The notes: generated from the letters alone by a model not told the origin. Shown: positions 33,685 through 42,500, counted from the stretch's first letter. The stretch is DNA of 64,000 nucleotides from Aldehydirespirator sp965205155 (GCA_965205155.1 OZ242033.1:3286001-3350000); one strand, 5' to 3'. Made by a program: numbers and translations.

Positions 33685-34260
33685 GAGTCTCCGTTCCGTG
33701 CCGCGCACGAGCCGCACGATATTGCCGTGGTGGCGCATGGCCATCACCCCCATCACCACCGCGGCCACGATCACCTCGGTTGCGGGCCACCCGAACACCA
33801 GCGCCAGCACCGGGTAGGTGACGCCCACGCTCAGCGAGCCCAGCGCGGCCACCCTGGTGATGCGCACCATAACGAAGAACAGCACCGTGCAGATCACGCC
33901 GATGAGGGGGTCGAGGACGATGCCGCCGCCTCCCGCGGTGGCCATGCCCTTGCCGCCCCGGAACCGCCTGACCGCCGGCCACACATGACCGGCGACCGCG
34001 CCGATCCATGCGGCCATCGCTTCGGGACGGTCCCACAGCAGCAGGGCCACGCCGACGGGGAGCGCGCCCTTGGCCATGTCGCCCAGGGCCACGGCCACGC
34101 CGGCGAGGCGCCCTCCCAGGCGGTAGATGTTGGTGGCGCCCGGATTGCCCGAGCCCTCGCTGGTGGGGTCGCGGCCGATCCTGTTGCCGACCAGCACCGC
34201 AGTGGGGAACATGCCCGCCCCGTAGGCGACGACGAAGGCCACCACCATCCACACCGTCAC
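33676..34260 (-). CDS. plsY: glycerol-3-phosphate acyltransferase PlsY
   Basis: Membrane enzyme that acylates glycerol 3-phosphate from acyl-phosphate. 194 aa, five or six helices. Family motifs: FPTAVLVGNRIGRDPTSEGSGNPGATNIYRLGG in parts (motif 1 SGNPGATN), GHVWPAVRRFRGGKGMATAGG in parts (motif 2 FRGGKGMAT), and MAMRHHGNIVRLVRG. GTG start at 34260 with a TACTAT box 6 bases upstream. Co-directional with moeA; divergent from the FmdB gene. Confidence 0.95.
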   Translation of the reverse strand: MTVWMVVAFVVAYGAGMFPTAVLVGNRIGRDPTSEGSGNPGATNIYRLGGRLAGVAVALGDMAKGALPVGVALLLWDRPEAMAAWIGAVAGHVWPAVRRFRGGKGMATAGGGGIVLDPLIGVICTVLFFVMVRITRVAALGSLSVGVTYPVLALVFGWPATEVIVAAVVMGVMAMRHHGNIVRLVRGTERRLKT

Positions 34261-34266
34261 GCCCGA

Positions 34267-34272
34267 ATAGTA
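34267..34272 (-). promoter_or_regulatory. candidate -10 box TACTAT before plsY
   Basis: TACTAT on the minus strand, 6 bases from the GTG at 34260. Confidence 0.5.
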
Positions 34273-34297
34273 CGGTGCCGAGCCGGGGCGGTGCCGT

Positions 34298-34303
34298 TAT
34301 CCT
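34298..34303 (+). promoter_or_regulatory. candidate -10 box TATCCT before the FmdB-type gene
   Basis: TATCCT with 8 bases to the GTG at 34312. Divergent from the plsY box in a 51-base gap. Confidence 0.5.
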
Positions 34304-34311
34304 TCGCCGCC

Positions 34312-34704
34312 GTGCCGGTGTACGACTACCGCTGTGAGCGCTGCACCACCCAGTTCGAGGTGCGGCAGTCGTTCAGCGACGACACGCTGACGGTCTGCCC
34401 GCCCACCGGTGGCCCGGCCTCCTGCGTCTCGCCCGGTGAGGGCCCCGTCAAGAAGGTGTTCAGCGGAGTGGCCATCGCCTTCAAGGGCGACGGCTTCTAC
34501 AAGAACGACCACGGCTCCATCGCCAAGGACCGGCGCAAGGAGAAGGAATCCTCCTCGGCTTCGTCCAAGGACTCGTCCTCCAACGGCTCATCGCCATCCA
34601 AGGACTCGTCAGCTAAGGACTCATCTTCGGACTCGGGCTCCGGCTCGGATTCTCCACGGTCGAAGGCCGACGTCAGCACCTCGTCGTCCCCGTCGTCAAG
34701 CTGA
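34312..34704 (+). CDS. FmdB-family zinc-ribbon protein with Ser/Asp/Lys tail
   Basis: 130 aa. The first ~65 residues match the FmdB regulatory family (VPVYDYRCERC, FEVRQSF, VKKVFSGVAIAFKGDGFYKND). The first zinc knuckle is normal (C8-x2-C11), but the second is C29-x8-C38 (CPPTGGPASC), where the family normally has CPxC. The last ~60 residues are low-complexity Ser/Lys/Asp repeats (KDSSSNGSSPSKDSSAKDSS), probably disordered. The GTG start is at leaderless spacing from TATCCT. Cellular role of this family is not established. Confidence 0.85.
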   Translation: MPVYDYRCERCTTQFEVRQSFSDDTLTVCPPTGGPASCVSPGEGPVKKVFSGVAIAFKGDGFYKNDHGSIAKDRRKEKESSSASSKDSSSNGSSPSKDSSAKDSSSDSGSGSDSPRSKADVSTSSSPSSS

Positions 34705-34855
34705 CGGACCGCTCGTCGCGACCTGCGACCCACTCCCGCCGCTGAAGCGGCGGCTCGTCGCCACGGCGGCCGATCCCCGCAGAGTTTGACCGTCTCGGAC
34801 TTGCGGCCATGCTCGGCCGGGAGGCGGGCGATGTCCGCTATCGCTAGGAGGCTCC

Positions 34856-35320
34856 ATGTCGCCTACCAGACCCAGTGCCCGCGACGGTCGAAGCACAGTC
34901 GGCCGGATCCAGGCGATGCTGTACCGCCATCGGTGGATTCGCTGGGCTGCCGCGGGCGGTGCAGCTCTGACCGTGGTGGTCTCGCTGCAGGGAACTCCGG
35001 CCGGCCCGGCACCCTCACCGATCGAGACCACGCCGCCCGGGCCCGCGGGCCTGCTCCCGGCCGGAACGCGCGGCGTCCCCGTTCCCGTCGACAGCCCGGT
35101 GTTCGCCCCGCGCGACTCGGTTGATGTCCACGCCGTGTTCGACGGCACCGCGGTCGCGCGCGGGGCGCTTGTCGTCGACGCACGCGAGGACGAGGTGGTG
35201 GTGGCCGTGCCAGCCGAGCAGGTGGACGCGACTGTCGACGCGCTCGCCACCGGAGGAGTGGTCCTCGTGCTCGTACCCCGACCGCCTCCGGCGGAACTCG
35301 CTCCCGCGCCAACCCCCTGA
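34856..35320 (+). CDS. CpaB/RcpC-like SAF-domain protein
   Basis: 154 aa. A short basic N-terminus, one membrane anchor (about 28-46, WIRWAAAGGAALTVVVSLQG), then a Pro-rich linker and a compact beta domain with LLPAGTRGVPVPVDSP and FAPRDSVDVHAVFDG, the pattern of RcpC/CpaB (Flp pilus assembly) domains. It continues VVVAVPAEQVDATVDALATGGVVLVLVP. True CpaB proteins are ~250 aa with an extra N-terminal SAF part, and no tad/flp genes are nearby, so the role is open. It is convergent with uppP, with hairpin B1 between. Confidence 0.65.
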   Translation: MSPTRPSARDGRSTVGRIQAMLYRHRWIRWAAAGGAALTVVVSLQGTPAGPAPSPIETTPPGPAGLLPAGTRGVPVPVDSPVFAPRDSVDVHAVFDGTAVARGALVVDAREDEVVVAVPAEQVDATVDALATGGVVLVLVPRPPPAELAPAPTP

Positions 35321-35322
35321 GC

Positions 35323-35369
35323 TGTATATCGCGAAAACATGTCATATGCGCGAGATTTCGCGATATACA
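35323..35369. repeat. hairpin element B1 between convergent genes
   Basis: Perfect 14-bp arms TGTATATCGCGAAA / TTTCGCGATATACA around a 19-base loop containing CATATGCG. It starts 2 bases after the CpaB-like stop and ends 16 bases before the uppP stop. It may work as a bidirectional terminator. Confidence 0.85.
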
Positions 35370-35385
35370 CGTCGAAGGTGGGGGC

Positions 35386-36198
35386 TTAGCGCCAGGATGT
35401 AGCCGCCAACAGCAGCACCGCGCACCCGGCCAGGACTCGATAGGCGACAAAGGGCCTCAGGCTCACCCGGGTCACGATCTGCACCGTGGCCCACACCGCG
35501 ATCCATCCGGTGACCATCGACGCCGCCGCCCCCCAAGCCAGCGCGGGCCACAGCGACGCCGGGATGCTCAGCCCGACCAGGCCGTACACGCCCGCGCCGG
35601 CGATCACGGGCAAGCTCATCAGGAACGCCAAGCGCACCGCGGCCTCGCGGCCATAGCCGAGACCCCGGGCCACCGTCATGGTCACGCCCGACCGTGACAC
35701 CCCCGGCTGGAGCGCGAGGGCCTGGCCGACGCCCATCACCACCGCGTGCAGCAGCCCGAAGTCGGACTGGTCGCGCCGCTCGGCCAGCCGGTCCGAGACG
35801 CCCAGCAGCAGACCGAAAACGATCAAGGCCAGAGCCACCATCACAATGCGGTCCGAGCCCCGCAGGGCGTCGCCCGCGGCGACCCCCACAATCCCGGCGG
35901 GCACGGCCGACACCACCAGCGACCAGCCGACGCGGCCATCCGGTCCGAGCGACCCACGGCCGAGCAGCGGCGCCAGGGCCCCACCGGCGTAGGTCATGAC
36001 GTCACTGCGCAGATAGACGGTCGCACCGACCAGGGTGCCGACATGGACGGCTACGTCGAAGGCGGTGGCCGCGTCGCCCGTCAGGTCGTCCCAGCCGAAG
36101 AGCCAGCGGACCAGGATCAGATGGCCGCTGGACGAGACCGGCAGGAACTCCGAGAGGCCCTGGACGATGCCCAGCACGATGGCGTGGAGGATCGGCAC
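35386..36198 (-). CDS. uppP: undecaprenyl-diphosphatase
   Basis: Membrane enzyme recycling undecaprenyl pyrophosphate for cell-wall synthesis (BacA family; gives bacitracin tolerance). 270 aa, about eight helices. Motif 1: LSEFLPVSSSGHL with the catalytic Glu region; motif 2: QPGVSRSGVTMTVARGLG. GTG start at 36198 with TAACCT 8 bases upstream. Confidence 0.96.
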   Translation of the reverse strand: MPILHAIVLGIVQGLSEFLPVSSSGHLILVRWLFGWDDLTGDAATAFDVAVHVGTLVGATVYLRSDVMTYAGGALAPLLGRGSLGPDGRVGWSLVVSAVPAGIVGVAAGDALRGSDRIVMVALALIVFGLLLGVSDRLAERRDQSDFGLLHAVVMGVGQALALQPGVSRSGVTMTVARGLGYGREAAVRLAFLMSLPVIAGAGVYGLVGLSIPASLWPALAWGAAASMVTGWIAVWATVQIVTRVSLRPFVAYRVLAGCAVLLLAATSWR

Positions 36199-36206
36199 CG
36201 CCGTCG

Positions 36207-36212
36207 AGGTTA
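36207..36212 (-). promoter_or_regulatory. candidate -10 box TAACCT before uppP
   Basis: TAACCT on the minus strand, 8 bases from the GTG at 36198. Confidence 0.45.
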
Positions 36213-36241
36213 GAGGTAGTGCCCCGCTGCCTGCCTGCCGG

Positions 36242-37591
36242 TCACGTACCGGACATGGTCACGTCGGCGATGGCCAGAGTCACACCGGCCGCGCTCATGG
36301 GGAGCCACTCCAGATCCGACCCGACCTCGATCACGTCCATCAGCAGCCGCTGGATCGTGCTGGCGATGGTCACCTCCCTGATCGGCTCGGCGGTCTCGCC
36401 GTCGCGTATGCGCAGACCCTCGGCTCCCACCGAGAAGTCGCCCGACACCGCATTCACCCCGCTGTGAAGGCCGGTGACGCCCTGCACCAGCAGGCCGTCG
36501 TCGACGTCGGACACGATCTCGGCCTGGGAGCGGGTCCCGGGTGCCAGTCTCAGGGCGTGGGCGCCCACACCGGGGGTGCCCTTGAACCCGCCCCTGACCG
36601 CCGAACCGGTGGAGGAGACTCCAGCCCGCCGAGCGGTGTAAGTGTCGTAGAGGAAGGCCTGCAGCTCCCCGTCGCAGATCAAGGGCACCCGGCGGGTGGC
36701 CAAGCCCTCGGCGTCGATGGCCGACGCGGTGAACGCCTCGGGGTCGGTGGCGTCGTCGACGAGCGTGAGAGACGGCGAGCCCACCAAATCGTGCATGCGG
36801 TCGGCGAATAGTGATCGGCCCTTGAGCACGGCGTCGCCGCTCAGCGTCGCTCCGACGATGCCGAGGATCCGGGCGGTCACGTACGGATCGAGGACCACGG
36901 TCAACCGGCGGGTCGGGGCCTTGGAGGCTCCCAGGAGGCGGGTGGCTCGATCAGCCGCATCGGTGCCGGCCGTCTCCACGGACAGCTCGCCCGGGTGGCG
37001 GCCAACCGAGAATCCGAATCCGACCTGGGTCTCGTCGGCGTCCGACGCCAGGCTGTAGGCGGCCAGGTAGCAGCCGGTCTCGCGGGCCGAGGCCGCCACG
37101 CCGCGCGATGTGGCCACCGCCCCCTCGTACACCGAGTCGGCGTACTCGGCCGACTCGACTCCGGTCACGCGCGGATCCGCGGCCAGGGTGACCCGTTCGA
37201 GCTCCAGGGCCAGCGCCACCTTGTCGTCGGTGGGAGTGTCGACCAGCTCGGACCGGAAGAGGTCGAGCGATGCCGGCTCCACGCCGTCGGGTTCGGCCAC
37301 CCCCGCGAACTCGTCGACGCTGCCGAAGCGCGAGTTGTCCAGCGCCTCATCGAGAGTCTCCCGCAGCGTCTCGTCGTCGAGAGCCGCGGCGTAGGCGAAG
37401 CCCTGCCGGCCGTCGCGGACGACTCGTACGCCGATCCCCACCGATGTTGCCGCAGTGAGCGACTCGACGTTGCCCTGGTAGGCCCGCACCTCGGTCTCAT
37501 GCTCCTGGGCGACGAAGGCCTCCACATCGAAGTCCGCGCCGGCCCAGCCGACTACGCGCTCAGCGATCTCCAGCAGGCTCGGGCCCGCCAC
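36242..37591 (-). CDS. TldD/PmbA family protein, PmbA (TldE) type
   Basis: 449 aa. The non-metal subunit of the TldD/TldE protease: the N-terminal domain has a FDVEAFVAQEHETEVRAYQG-like start (short parts visible) and the C-terminal half has STGSAVRGGFKGTPGVGAHALRL (short parts) and NAVSGDFSVGAEGLRIRDGE, the TldE landmarks. It lacks the HExxxH zinc motif. It lies 40 bases downstream of tldD, so they are co-transcribed. In enterobacteria the heterodimer matures microcin B17 and degrades CcdA; no peptide substrate is apparent here. Confidence 0.93.
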   Translation of the reverse strand: MAGPSLLEIAERVVGWAGADFDVEAFVAQEHETEVRAYQGNVESLTAATSVGIGVRVVRDGRQGFAYAAALDDETLRETLDEALDNSRFGSVDEFAGVAEPDGVEPASLDLFRSELVDTPTDDKVALALELERVTLAADPRVTGVESAEYADSVYEGAVATSRGVAASARETGCYLAAYSLASDADETQVGFGFSVGRHPGELSVETAGTDAADRATRLLGASKAPTRRLTVVLDPYVTARILGIVGATLSGDAVLKGRSLFADRMHDLVGSPSLTLVDDATDPEAFTASAIDAEGLATRRVPLICDGELQAFLYDTYTARRAGVSSTGSAVRGGFKGTPGVGAHALRLAPGTRSQAEIVSDVDDGLLVQGVTGLHSGVNAVSGDFSVGAEGLRIRDGETAEPIREVTIASTIQRLLMDVIEVGSDLEWLPMSAAGVTLAIADVTMSGT

Positions 37592-37631
37592 GCTCAGTCC
37601 CCTGCTCTCGACGCCGGGGGCGAGCCGGGGT

Positions 37632-39023
37632 TCACGCGGCGGTGCCGCCGACGGTGAGAGCGGTCACCCGCAGGGTGGGCGTGCCGTCGCCCACCGGAAC
37701 GCCCTGGCCGTCCTTGCCGCACGTGCCCGGCGATCCCATCGCGAAGTCGTTGCCGAGGGCGTCGATGCGGTTGAGCACGTCAGGCCCGTTGCCGATGAGG
37801 TTGCCCTCCCGGATCGGGGCGGTGATCCGGCCGTTCTCGATCAGGTAGGCCTCGGTCATGCCGAACACGAAGTCGCCGGTAGCGGTGTTGACCTGGCCGC
37901 CGCCGAGCTGCGCCACGTACACGCCGTGGGTCGTGTCGGCCACGATGTCGTCGGGGTTGGCGTCGCCGTTGTCGATGAAGGTGTTGGTCATCCGCACCAT
38001 GGGCAGGTGCTGGTAGCTCTGGCGCCGGCCGTTGCCCGAACTGGCCCGGCCCTCCTTGCGGGCCCGGAGCCGGTCCCACATGTAGTCGGTGAGGACCCCG
38101 TCGGCGATGAGCACGTTGCGGGCCGCCGGCTTTCCCTCGTCGTCGATGCCGTAGTGGCCCCACTCCCCCGCCATGGTGCCGTCGTCCACCAGGGTGACCG
38201 TCGGTGCGGCCACCGTCTCGCCGATGCGTCCCGCGAACACCGAGGCCGACTTGGCCACCAGGTCGGCCTCCAGGCCGTGCCCGCAGGCCTCGTGGAACAG
38301 CACCCCGCCGCCCCCGGGCCCCACCACGACCGGCATCTCGCCGCTGGGCGCGGGCTGGGCCGTGAGCTTGGTCAGGGCTCGCTGCGCGGCCCGGCGGGCC
38401 ATCTCCTCCACGTCGTAGAGGTCGAACATCTCGAAGCCGGCGGTACGGCCCGCCGACTCGCGGCCGGTCTGCATGCCGGTATCGCCGGTGGCCACGCACG
38501 ACACCGAGAACAGGGTGCGCACCTGGTCGTCGCTGGTGAAGAGCCCGTCGCTGTCGGCCACGAGGATGCGCCGGCGGCCGTCGCCGTACCGGGCCGACAC
38601 CTGCGTGATGGCACCCCCGGTGGAGCGGGCCGCGGCGTCCGCGGCGGTGAGCAGCGCAACCTTGCGGTCCTTGGACACCTCCTCGGGAGGAATGCGAACC
38701 TCGAGCCGCCGGGGAGTCTGCAGAGCCGACACGGCAACGGTCTGGGTGCCGCCACCGCCCCGGCGGGCTGCCGCCGCGGCGGCGTCAGCAGCGGCCGCCA
38801 GGCCGGCCGCGCTCAGGTCGGCGGTATGAGCGAAACCGGTGGTGTCGCCGACCACGACCCGGATCCCGGCGCCCCGGTCGCGTCCCGAGACGACTTCCTC
38901 GACGCGACCGTCGTCGAGGATCGCCGACGCCGATCGTCTGTTCTCGGCGAAGATCTCGGCGAAGTCCGCGCCCGTGCGCATCGCGACTGCCAGCGTGCGG
39001 TTGACGAGGTCAGCTTCAAGCAT
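37632..39023 (-). CDS. tldD: metalloprotease TldD
   Basis: 463 aa, catalytic subunit of TldD/TldE. The zinc motif is HEACGH (HExxxH) near residue 245, in GVLFHEACGHGLEAD. Other landmarks are FADGDTGFAHTADL-like (here VVGDTTGFAHTADL) and GNGRRQSYQHLPMVRMTNTF in the central part. The ATG at 39023 is 19 bases from the divergent PAP2 start; both share one TACTGTA box. Confidence 0.95.
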   Translation of the reverse strand: MLEADLVNRTLAVAMRTGADFAEIFAENRRSASAILDDGRVEEVVSGRDRGAGIRVVVGDTTGFAHTADLSAAGLAAAADAAAAAARRGGGGTQTVAVSALQTPRRLEVRIPPEEVSKDRKVALLTAADAAARSTGGAITQVSARYGDGRRRILVADSDGLFTSDDQVRTLFSVSCVATGDTGMQTGRESAGRTAGFEMFDLYDVEEMARRAAQRALTKLTAQPAPSGEMPVVVGPGGGGVLFHEACGHGLEADLVAKSASVFAGRIGETVAAPTVTLVDDGTMAGEWGHYGIDDEGKPAARNVLIADGVLTDYMWDRLRARKEGRASSGNGRRQSYQHLPMVRMTNTFIDNGDANPDDIVADTTHGVYVAQLGGGQVNTATGDFVFGMTEAYLIENGRITAPIREGNLIGNGPDVLNRIDALGNDFAMGSPGTCGKDGQGVPVGDGTPTLRVTALTVGGTAA

Positions 39024-39030
39024 GGTCGAC

Positions 39031-39037
39031 TACTGTA
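39031..39037. promoter_or_regulatory. bidirectional -10 box TACTGTA shared by tldD and the PAP2 gene
   Basis: TACTGT (39031-39036) on the plus strand is 6 bases from the PAP2 ATG; its complement TACAGT (39037-39032) is 8 bases from the tldD ATG. The 19-base gap (39024-39042) leaves no room for separate leaders. Confidence 0.55.
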
Positions 39038-39042
39038 ACGCG

Positions 39043-39918
39043 ATGGCTTCGGAGGTCGCCGACGCCGATACCCGAGCGGACAAGGAGCCGGCCGAGGACT
39101 CTCCGGTCGGCTCCGAGCGCTCAGAGCGACGATCGCGGCGCGGCTCTCTGCACTGGTGGAGCGAACTCATCATCATTGGCGCCTTCTACGGCGTGTACAC
39201 CTTCATCCGCAACCAGTTCGGGTCGGACCTGGGCCAGTCGGTGAAGCAGACCGCCATCGACAACGCCTACGACGTGATCGCCTGGGAGCGGGCCGTGCAC
39301 CTCTTCGGCGAGAAGGGCATCCAGGACCTGTTCATCGAGTGGGACCTGTTCATCCGGTTCTGGAACATCTTCTACGGCTTCTGCCACTTCGCCGTCACTA
39401 TCGGCGTGATGGCGCTGCTGTTTCTCCGCCATCCGGTGCGCTACGGCGTCCAACGGACCGTCCTGGCCTTCACCACCGCGCTGGCGCTGGTCGGCTTCGC
39501 CTTCTACCCGCTGATGCCGCCCCGCCTCCTCAACGACTGCAGCGCCTTCGGCGCCTGCGACCTCACCTACTCCTACGTGGACACCCTCGTGGACCCGGGC
39601 GGGTTCTGGTCGTTCAACTCGAGCGCCATGATGGATATCTCCAACCAGTACGCGGCCATGCCCAGCCTGCACATCGCCTGGGCGGTGTGGTGCGTGGTCG
39701 CGGCCCTGCCAGTTCTGCGCCGCCGGTGGGTGCGCCTGGCTCTGCTGGCCTATCCGTGGCTTACACTGTTCGCAGTGATGGTCACCGCCAACCACTACTG
39801 GATAGACGCCGTCGGAGGTCTGCTGGCGGTCGCGATCGCCTACCCGGCGGGGGTTCTGCTGGCCCGCAGGCTCCCGGCGTGGCTGGCGCCCCGGCCGGCC
39901 GGCGCCGTCCGGCCGTAG
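39043..39918 (+). CDS. PAP2-superfamily membrane phosphatase/transferase
   Basis: 291 aa. After a charged, probably cytoplasmic N-terminus (~40 residues, Glu/Arg/Ser-rich), six membrane helices follow. Two PAP2 motifs are clear: PSLHIAWAVW (motif with catalytic His) and TANHYWIDAVGG (second His with Asp). This variant (PAP2_3) is seen in inositol phosphorylceramide synthase-like and mycobacterial lipid enzymes, so it may act on phospholipid or polyprenyl phosphate. Its stop overlaps the ribosome-binding site of dxs, 11 bases upstream of that gene, so the two may be co-transcribed. Confidence 0.87.
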   Translation: MASEVADADTRADKEPAEDSPVGSERSERRSRRGSLHWWSELIIIGAFYGVYTFIRNQFGSDLGQSVKQTAIDNAYDVIAWERAVHLFGEKGIQDLFIEWDLFIRFWNIFYGFCHFAVTIGVMALLFLRHPVRYGVQRTVLAFTTALALVGFAFYPLMPPRLLNDCSAFGACDLTYSYVDTLVDPGGFWSFNSSAMMDISNQYAAMPSLHIAWAVWCVVAALPVLRRRWVRLALLAYPWLTLFAVMVTANHYWIDAVGGLLAVAIAYPAGVLLARRLPAWLAPRPAGAVRP

Positions 39919-39929
39919 GAGGAAGATCG

Positions 39930-41774
39930 ATGCAACTTGACGCGATCACAGGTCCTGACGACCTACGCGAGCGCTCCCACGAGGAGCTCGACGACCTGTG
40001 CCAGCAGATCCGCGCCCGGATCATCGAGGCCGTCACCGCCCGAGGCGACGGGCATCTCGGGTCCAACCTAGGCTTGGTCGAACTCACGGTCGCCTTGCAC
40101 CGGGTGTTCCACTCCCCTCACGACGTGATCCTGTGGGACACCGGTCATCAGGCATACATCCACAAGATGCTCACCGGCCGGTCCGCCGACTTCGACAGCC
40201 TGCGCCTCGCCGGAGGACTATCCGGCTATCCGTCGCAGGCCGAGTCCCCCCACGACTGGATCGAGAACAGCCACGCCTCCACCGTGCTGTCCTACGCGCA
40301 CGGCATGGCCACTGCGTTCGAGTCCTCCGACACCCGCCGACGGGTGGTGGCCGTAGTCGGCGACGGCGCCCTGACCGGGGGCATGGCCTTCGAGGGACTC
40401 AACAACATCGGCCACAGCGGACGCAACGTGATCATCGTGTTCAACGACAACGGCCGCAGCTACGCGCCAACTGTGTCACGGCTGAGCGAGAGCCTGGTGC
40501 GCTTCCGATCCAACCCCAAGATCATGCGCCGCAAGGATCAACTGGAGGGCTTGGCCGAGCGCATCCCGTGGGTGGGCGAGACGATCCAGCGCGGCATGAA
40601 GATGTCTACGGCCGCGCTGCGGGAGCTGTGGGACTCGGCCGGTTTCTTCGAGAACCTGGGCGTTCGCTACCTGGGACCATTTGACGGACACGACATCGGC
40701 GATCTGGAGGAGGCGCTGTCCAACGCGGCCCAGTTCGACGGGCCGGTGGTAGTCCACGTCCTCACCCAGAAGGGCCGGGGCTACGGACCGGCCGAGGAGG
40801 ACACGGTCAAGCACATGCACGACCCGGGCAAGGTCAAGCCGGGTACTTACACCGGCATGTTCTCCGAGATGATGGTCAAGCTGGGCGGGCTGCACCCGGA
40901 GGTTGTGGCCATCACTGCGGCCATGCCCGACTCCACCGGGCTGCTGCCCTTCCGCGAGCACTTCGGAGACCGCTGCATCGATGTGGGCATCGCCGAGCAG
41001 CACGCGGTGACCTCTGCGGTGGGCATGGCTATGGGGGGATTGCGGCCGTTCTTCGCGGTGTACAGCACCTTCCTGAGCCGGGCCTTCGACCAGGTCAACC
41101 TGGACTGCGGGCTGCACCGGGCGCCGGTGGTGTTCTGTATCGACCGGGCCGGTATCACCGGTAACGACGGGCCTTCGCATCATGGCGTACTCGACATGGT
41201 CCTGCTCACCAAGGTGCCGGGAATGGTGGTGCTGGCTCCGTCGTCGCTCCAGGAGCTGGAGCGGATGATGCTCGACGTCATGGACATGACTGAAGGTCCG
41301 GTCGCGATCCGCTGGCCCAAAACCGCGGCCCCCAGTGTCGGCCAGGACGAGGTGGGCTCCGGCCTGCAGGCTCGCCAGGCTCGAGCCGGTGACGGCCGGT
41401 TGTGCCTCATCGGTGTCGGCAAGATGCTGGAGGCGTGCGAGCAGGCCGCCGAGCTCCTGGCCCATGACGGGGTTGACGCCACGGTCTGGGATCCCCGTGC
41501 CGTTAGCCCGCTGTGCGAGCGGATGCTCACCGACGCGGCCGAACACGGCATGGTGGTGACCGCGGAGGACGGGCTGCGCACCGGAGGCGCGGGCGCGGGC
41601 ATACGCGACGCCCTGCTGGAGCGGGCCGAGGCCGCAGAGCAGGCTGCTCCCAGGGTCCGGGTGCTCGGTGTGCCGCTCGACTACCTGCCCCACGGCAAGC
41701 CCGACGCCATCCTGGCCGACCTGGGTCTGGACGCGGCGGGGATCGCGGCCACCGTCAAGCAGGAACTGCTGTAG
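39930..41774 (+). CDS. dxs: 1-deoxy-D-xylulose-5-phosphate synthase
   Basis: First enzyme of the MEP isoprenoid pathway, joining pyruvate and glyceraldehyde 3-phosphate with thiamine diphosphate. ATG at 39930 with TAGGAGG just upstream; 614 aa. Motifs: GHLGSNLGLVELTVALH, WDTGHQAYIHK, the thiamine diphosphate motif GDGALTGGMAFEGLNN...NDN, and DVGIAEQHAV with the catalytic Glu. The longer frame upstream runs through the PAP2 gene and is not coding. It supplies precursors for undecaprenyl carriers handled by uppP and possibly by the PAP2 enzyme. Confidence 0.96.
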   Translation: MQLDAITGPDDLRERSHEELDDLCQQIRARIIEAVTARGDGHLGSNLGLVELTVALHRVFHSPHDVILWDTGHQAYIHKMLTGRSADFDSLRLAGGLSGYPSQAESPHDWIENSHASTVLSYAHGMATAFESSDTRRRVVAVVGDGALTGGMAFEGLNNIGHSGRNVIIVFNDNGRSYAPTVSRLSESLVRFRSNPKIMRRKDQLEGLAERIPWVGETIQRGMKMSTAALRELWDSAGFFENLGVRYLGPFDGHDIGDLEEALSNAAQFDGPVVVHVLTQKGRGYGPAEEDTVKHMHDPGKVKPGTYTGMFSEMMVKLGGLHPEVVAITAAMPDSTGLLPFREHFGDRCIDVGIAEQHAVTSAVGMAMGGLRPFFAVYSTFLSRAFDQVNLDCGLHRAPVVFCIDRAGITGNDGPSHHGVLDMVLLTKVPGMVVLAPSSLQELERMMLDVMDMTEGPVAIRWPKTAAPSVGQDEVGSGLQARQARAGDGRLCLIGVGKMLEACEQAAELLAHDGVDATVWDPRAVSPLCERMLTDAAEHGMVVTAEDGLRTGGAGAGIRDALLERAEAAEQAAPRVRVLGVPLDYLPHGKPDAILADLGLDAAGIAATVKQELL

Positions 41775-41781
41775 CGCCCGG

Positions 41782-41830
41782 CTGTATATCGCGCTTTCTT
41801 GTCGATATAACAAGAAAACGCGGTATACAG
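41782..41830. repeat. hairpin element B2 between convergent genes
   Basis: About 21-bp arms with two mismatches, CTGTATATCGCGCTTTCTTG and its near-complement, around a short loop. The outer 12 bases equal those of B1, and CGCGCTTTCTTG recurs next to B3. It lies 7 bases after the dxs stop and 9 before the convergent nfu stop; probable bidirectional terminator. Confidence 0.85.
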
Positions 41831-41839
41831 GGAGGCGAG

Positions 41840-42493
41840 CTAGCTGTAGTAGGGGTTCTCCCCCGCGTCGTGATCGGTGACATCGATCACTTCGCTGACC
41901 TCGGGGATGGCCTCCATGATGGCCCGCTTGATGCCGTCGGACAGCGTGGCCTGGCTCATGGCGCAGCCCTGGCAGCCGCCGCCCATGGTGACCACCACCG
42001 TGTCGTCGCCCTGCACCTCCACCAGGCTGGCGTAGCCCCCGTGCGAAGCCAGCGCGGGATTGATGCTCACGTCGAGCAGCTGCTGAACCTTGTCGCCGAT
42101 CCCGCCGGTGAGTTCCAGACGACCCATGTCACCCAGCGGGTTGGGGCGGTTGGGGTTTCGGATGACGAGCCCGCCCTGGCCGGGCATCGACGGCACGTCC
42201 AGGGTCGAGCCCCGGAGCCGGTCGACACTGCCGCCGGGAACCATCACCGTCAAGCCGCCCGCGGTGTGAATGTGGTCGTCGGCGGCTGCATCCGAGATGG
42301 GGTCGAGCGCCAAGTCGTAGGTGTAGTCGATCCCCGCGGTGCCGGTCACCTCAACCCTCAGCCCCAGGGTCTCGGAGTCGTCCTCGCGGTCGCGGATGGC
42401 CAGCACGGCCACCCTGGCTGCGTCCGTGACTATCAGCACCTCGTCGGCGGATTCCGCCGATGCGTCGGCCGGGGCAGCGGCGGTGTCTGTCAT
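41840..42493 (-). CDS. NfuA-like Fe-S biogenesis protein
   Basis: 217 aa from the ATG at 42493. The N-terminal ~100 residues resemble a degenerate A-type carrier domain (LIVTDAARVAVLAIR..., no cysteine triad), and the C-terminal Nfu domain has the cluster-binding CxxC in GGGCQGCAMSQATL with LSDGIKRAIMEAIPE. This is the NfuA layout: a scaffold that delivers [4Fe-4S] clusters. Possible clients in the window are MoaA and ferrochelatase. It has a TAGGCT box 7 bases upstream. Confidence 0.9.
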   Translation of the reverse strand: MTDTAAAPADASAESADEVLIVTDAARVAVLAIRDREDDSETLGLRVEVTGTAGIDYTYDLALDPISDAAADDHIHTAGGLTVMVPGGSVDRLRGSTLDVPSMPGQGGLVIRNPNRPNPLGDMGRLELTGGIGDKVQQLLDVSINPALASHGGYASLVEVQGDDTVVVTMGGGCQGCAMSQATLSDGIKRAIMEAIPEVSEVIDVTDHDAGENPYYS

Positions 42494-42500
42494 GCATCCG

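Noticed and set aside
39156..41774. 872-aa form of Dxs
   Set aside because: The N-terminal 258 codons are an alternative frame of the PAP2 gene; dxs has its own ribosome-binding site and ATG at 39930.
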